A stretch of DNA of 6,291 nucleotides from an uncultured Oscillospiraceae bacterium (GTDB taxonomy: Bacteria > Bacillota > Clostridia > Oscillospirales > Oscillospiraceae), in NCBI GenBank assembly GCA_959022875.1, contig CAUFAM010000072.1:1-6291 (forward strand). Direction: 5' to 3'. The translations under genes and the position numbers were made by a program. The stretch's first letter is position 1. Each line of letters opens with the position of its first letter. The notes below the pieces were generated by a model that was not told the origin of the DNA, ran no database searches, and saw only the letters and a program-made list of their open reading frames with translations. Shown piece by piece: positions 6,171-6,291 of this stretch.

Positions 6171-6223
6171 ATTTAAAAAATTTTGAATTTAGGGGTTGAC
6201 TTTGGGGAAATATCTGCTATAAT
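6171..6223 (+). promoter_or_regulatory. tRNA-Gly promoter with A/T-rich upstream element
   Basis: TTGACT (-35, 6196-6201) and TATAAT (-10, 6218-6223) are separated by 16 bp, with the extended TG at 6215-6216. An A/T-rich tract at 6171-6191, immediately upstream, resembles an UP element, common for stable RNA genes. The expected start near 6230 lies about 7 nt before the mature tRNA 5' end, leaving only a short leader for RNase P to remove. Confidence 0.85.
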
Positions 6224-6236
6224 ATCGTTTGTCGCC

Positions 6237-6291
6237 GCGAGTGTAGCTCATCTGGTAGAGCGCCACCTTGCCAAGGTGGAGGTAGCGAGTT
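6237..6291 (+). tRNA. tRNA-Gly(GCC), 5' 55 nt (runs off the right edge)
   Basis: The cloverleaf is visible up to the start of the T loop. The 5' acceptor strand is GCGAGTG (6237-6243), then T8-A9. The D stem is GCTC/GAGC (6246-6249 with 6258-6261) with GG in the loop. The anticodon stem is CCACC/GGTGG (6263-6267 with 6275-6279), holding loop TTGCCAA with anticodon GCC (6270-6272). A five-base variable loop follows (6280-6284), then the T-stem 5' strand GCGAG (6285-6289) and the first TT of the T loop. GCC reads GGC/GGU glycine codons. The 3' half, including the acceptor partner CACTCGC expected by pairing, lies outside the window. Confidence 0.95.

Overview
The window reads as a stretch of chromosome from a fairly GC-rich, low-G+C-phylum-type bacterium. 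The most likely source is a Clostridia member of the Oscillospiraceae type, such as Flavonifractor, Oscillibacter or a relative. This is inferred from the smc–ftsY linkage, the AGGAGG-type ribosome sites, the use of GTG and TTG starts, the consensus extended -10 promoters and the GC-biased codon third positions. No species can be fixed from the sequence alone.

Layout, right to left (nearly everything is on the minus strand). At the right edge a tRNA-Gly(GCC) gene on the plus strand runs off the window. It is driven by a near-consensus extended -10 promoter. Divergent from it, a second extended -10 promoter (6066-6094) drives smc (5993 to 2412), the chromosome condensation ATPase. A 182-bp gap then holds an unusual structure: a second, decayed copy of the last ten codons of smc (2249-2281), separated from the real smc end by about 130 bp of GC-rich, hairpin-forming sequence. 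Next come two small membrane proteins with C-terminal zinc ribbons (2229-1927, TTG start; 1911-1663). The second ends 1 nt before ftsY, the SRP receptor GTPase (1661-792). A 65-codon putative membrane peptide follows (754-557), and then rph, encoding RNase PH (433 to beyond base 1), which has its own likely promoter.

How the parts fit: smc, the two zinc-ribbon genes, ftsY and perhaps the 65-codon gene are co-oriented and, apart from the insert after smc, closely spaced, so they probably form one transcription unit. SMC acts in chromosome segregation and FtsY in co-translational membrane targeting. The zinc-ribbon proteins have no assignable function; their tight coupling to ftsY suggests a membrane-associated role, but that is inference. 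rph begins a new unit devoted to RNA 3'-end processing.

Most of the window is ordinary housekeeping DNA. The observation most worth checking is the duplicated smc tail. Four of its five differences from the real end are synonymous third-position changes, and the native-looking stop and ribosome-site spacing belongs to the copy that is no longer used. This is what an element that integrates at the 3' end of a protein gene and restores it would leave behind.
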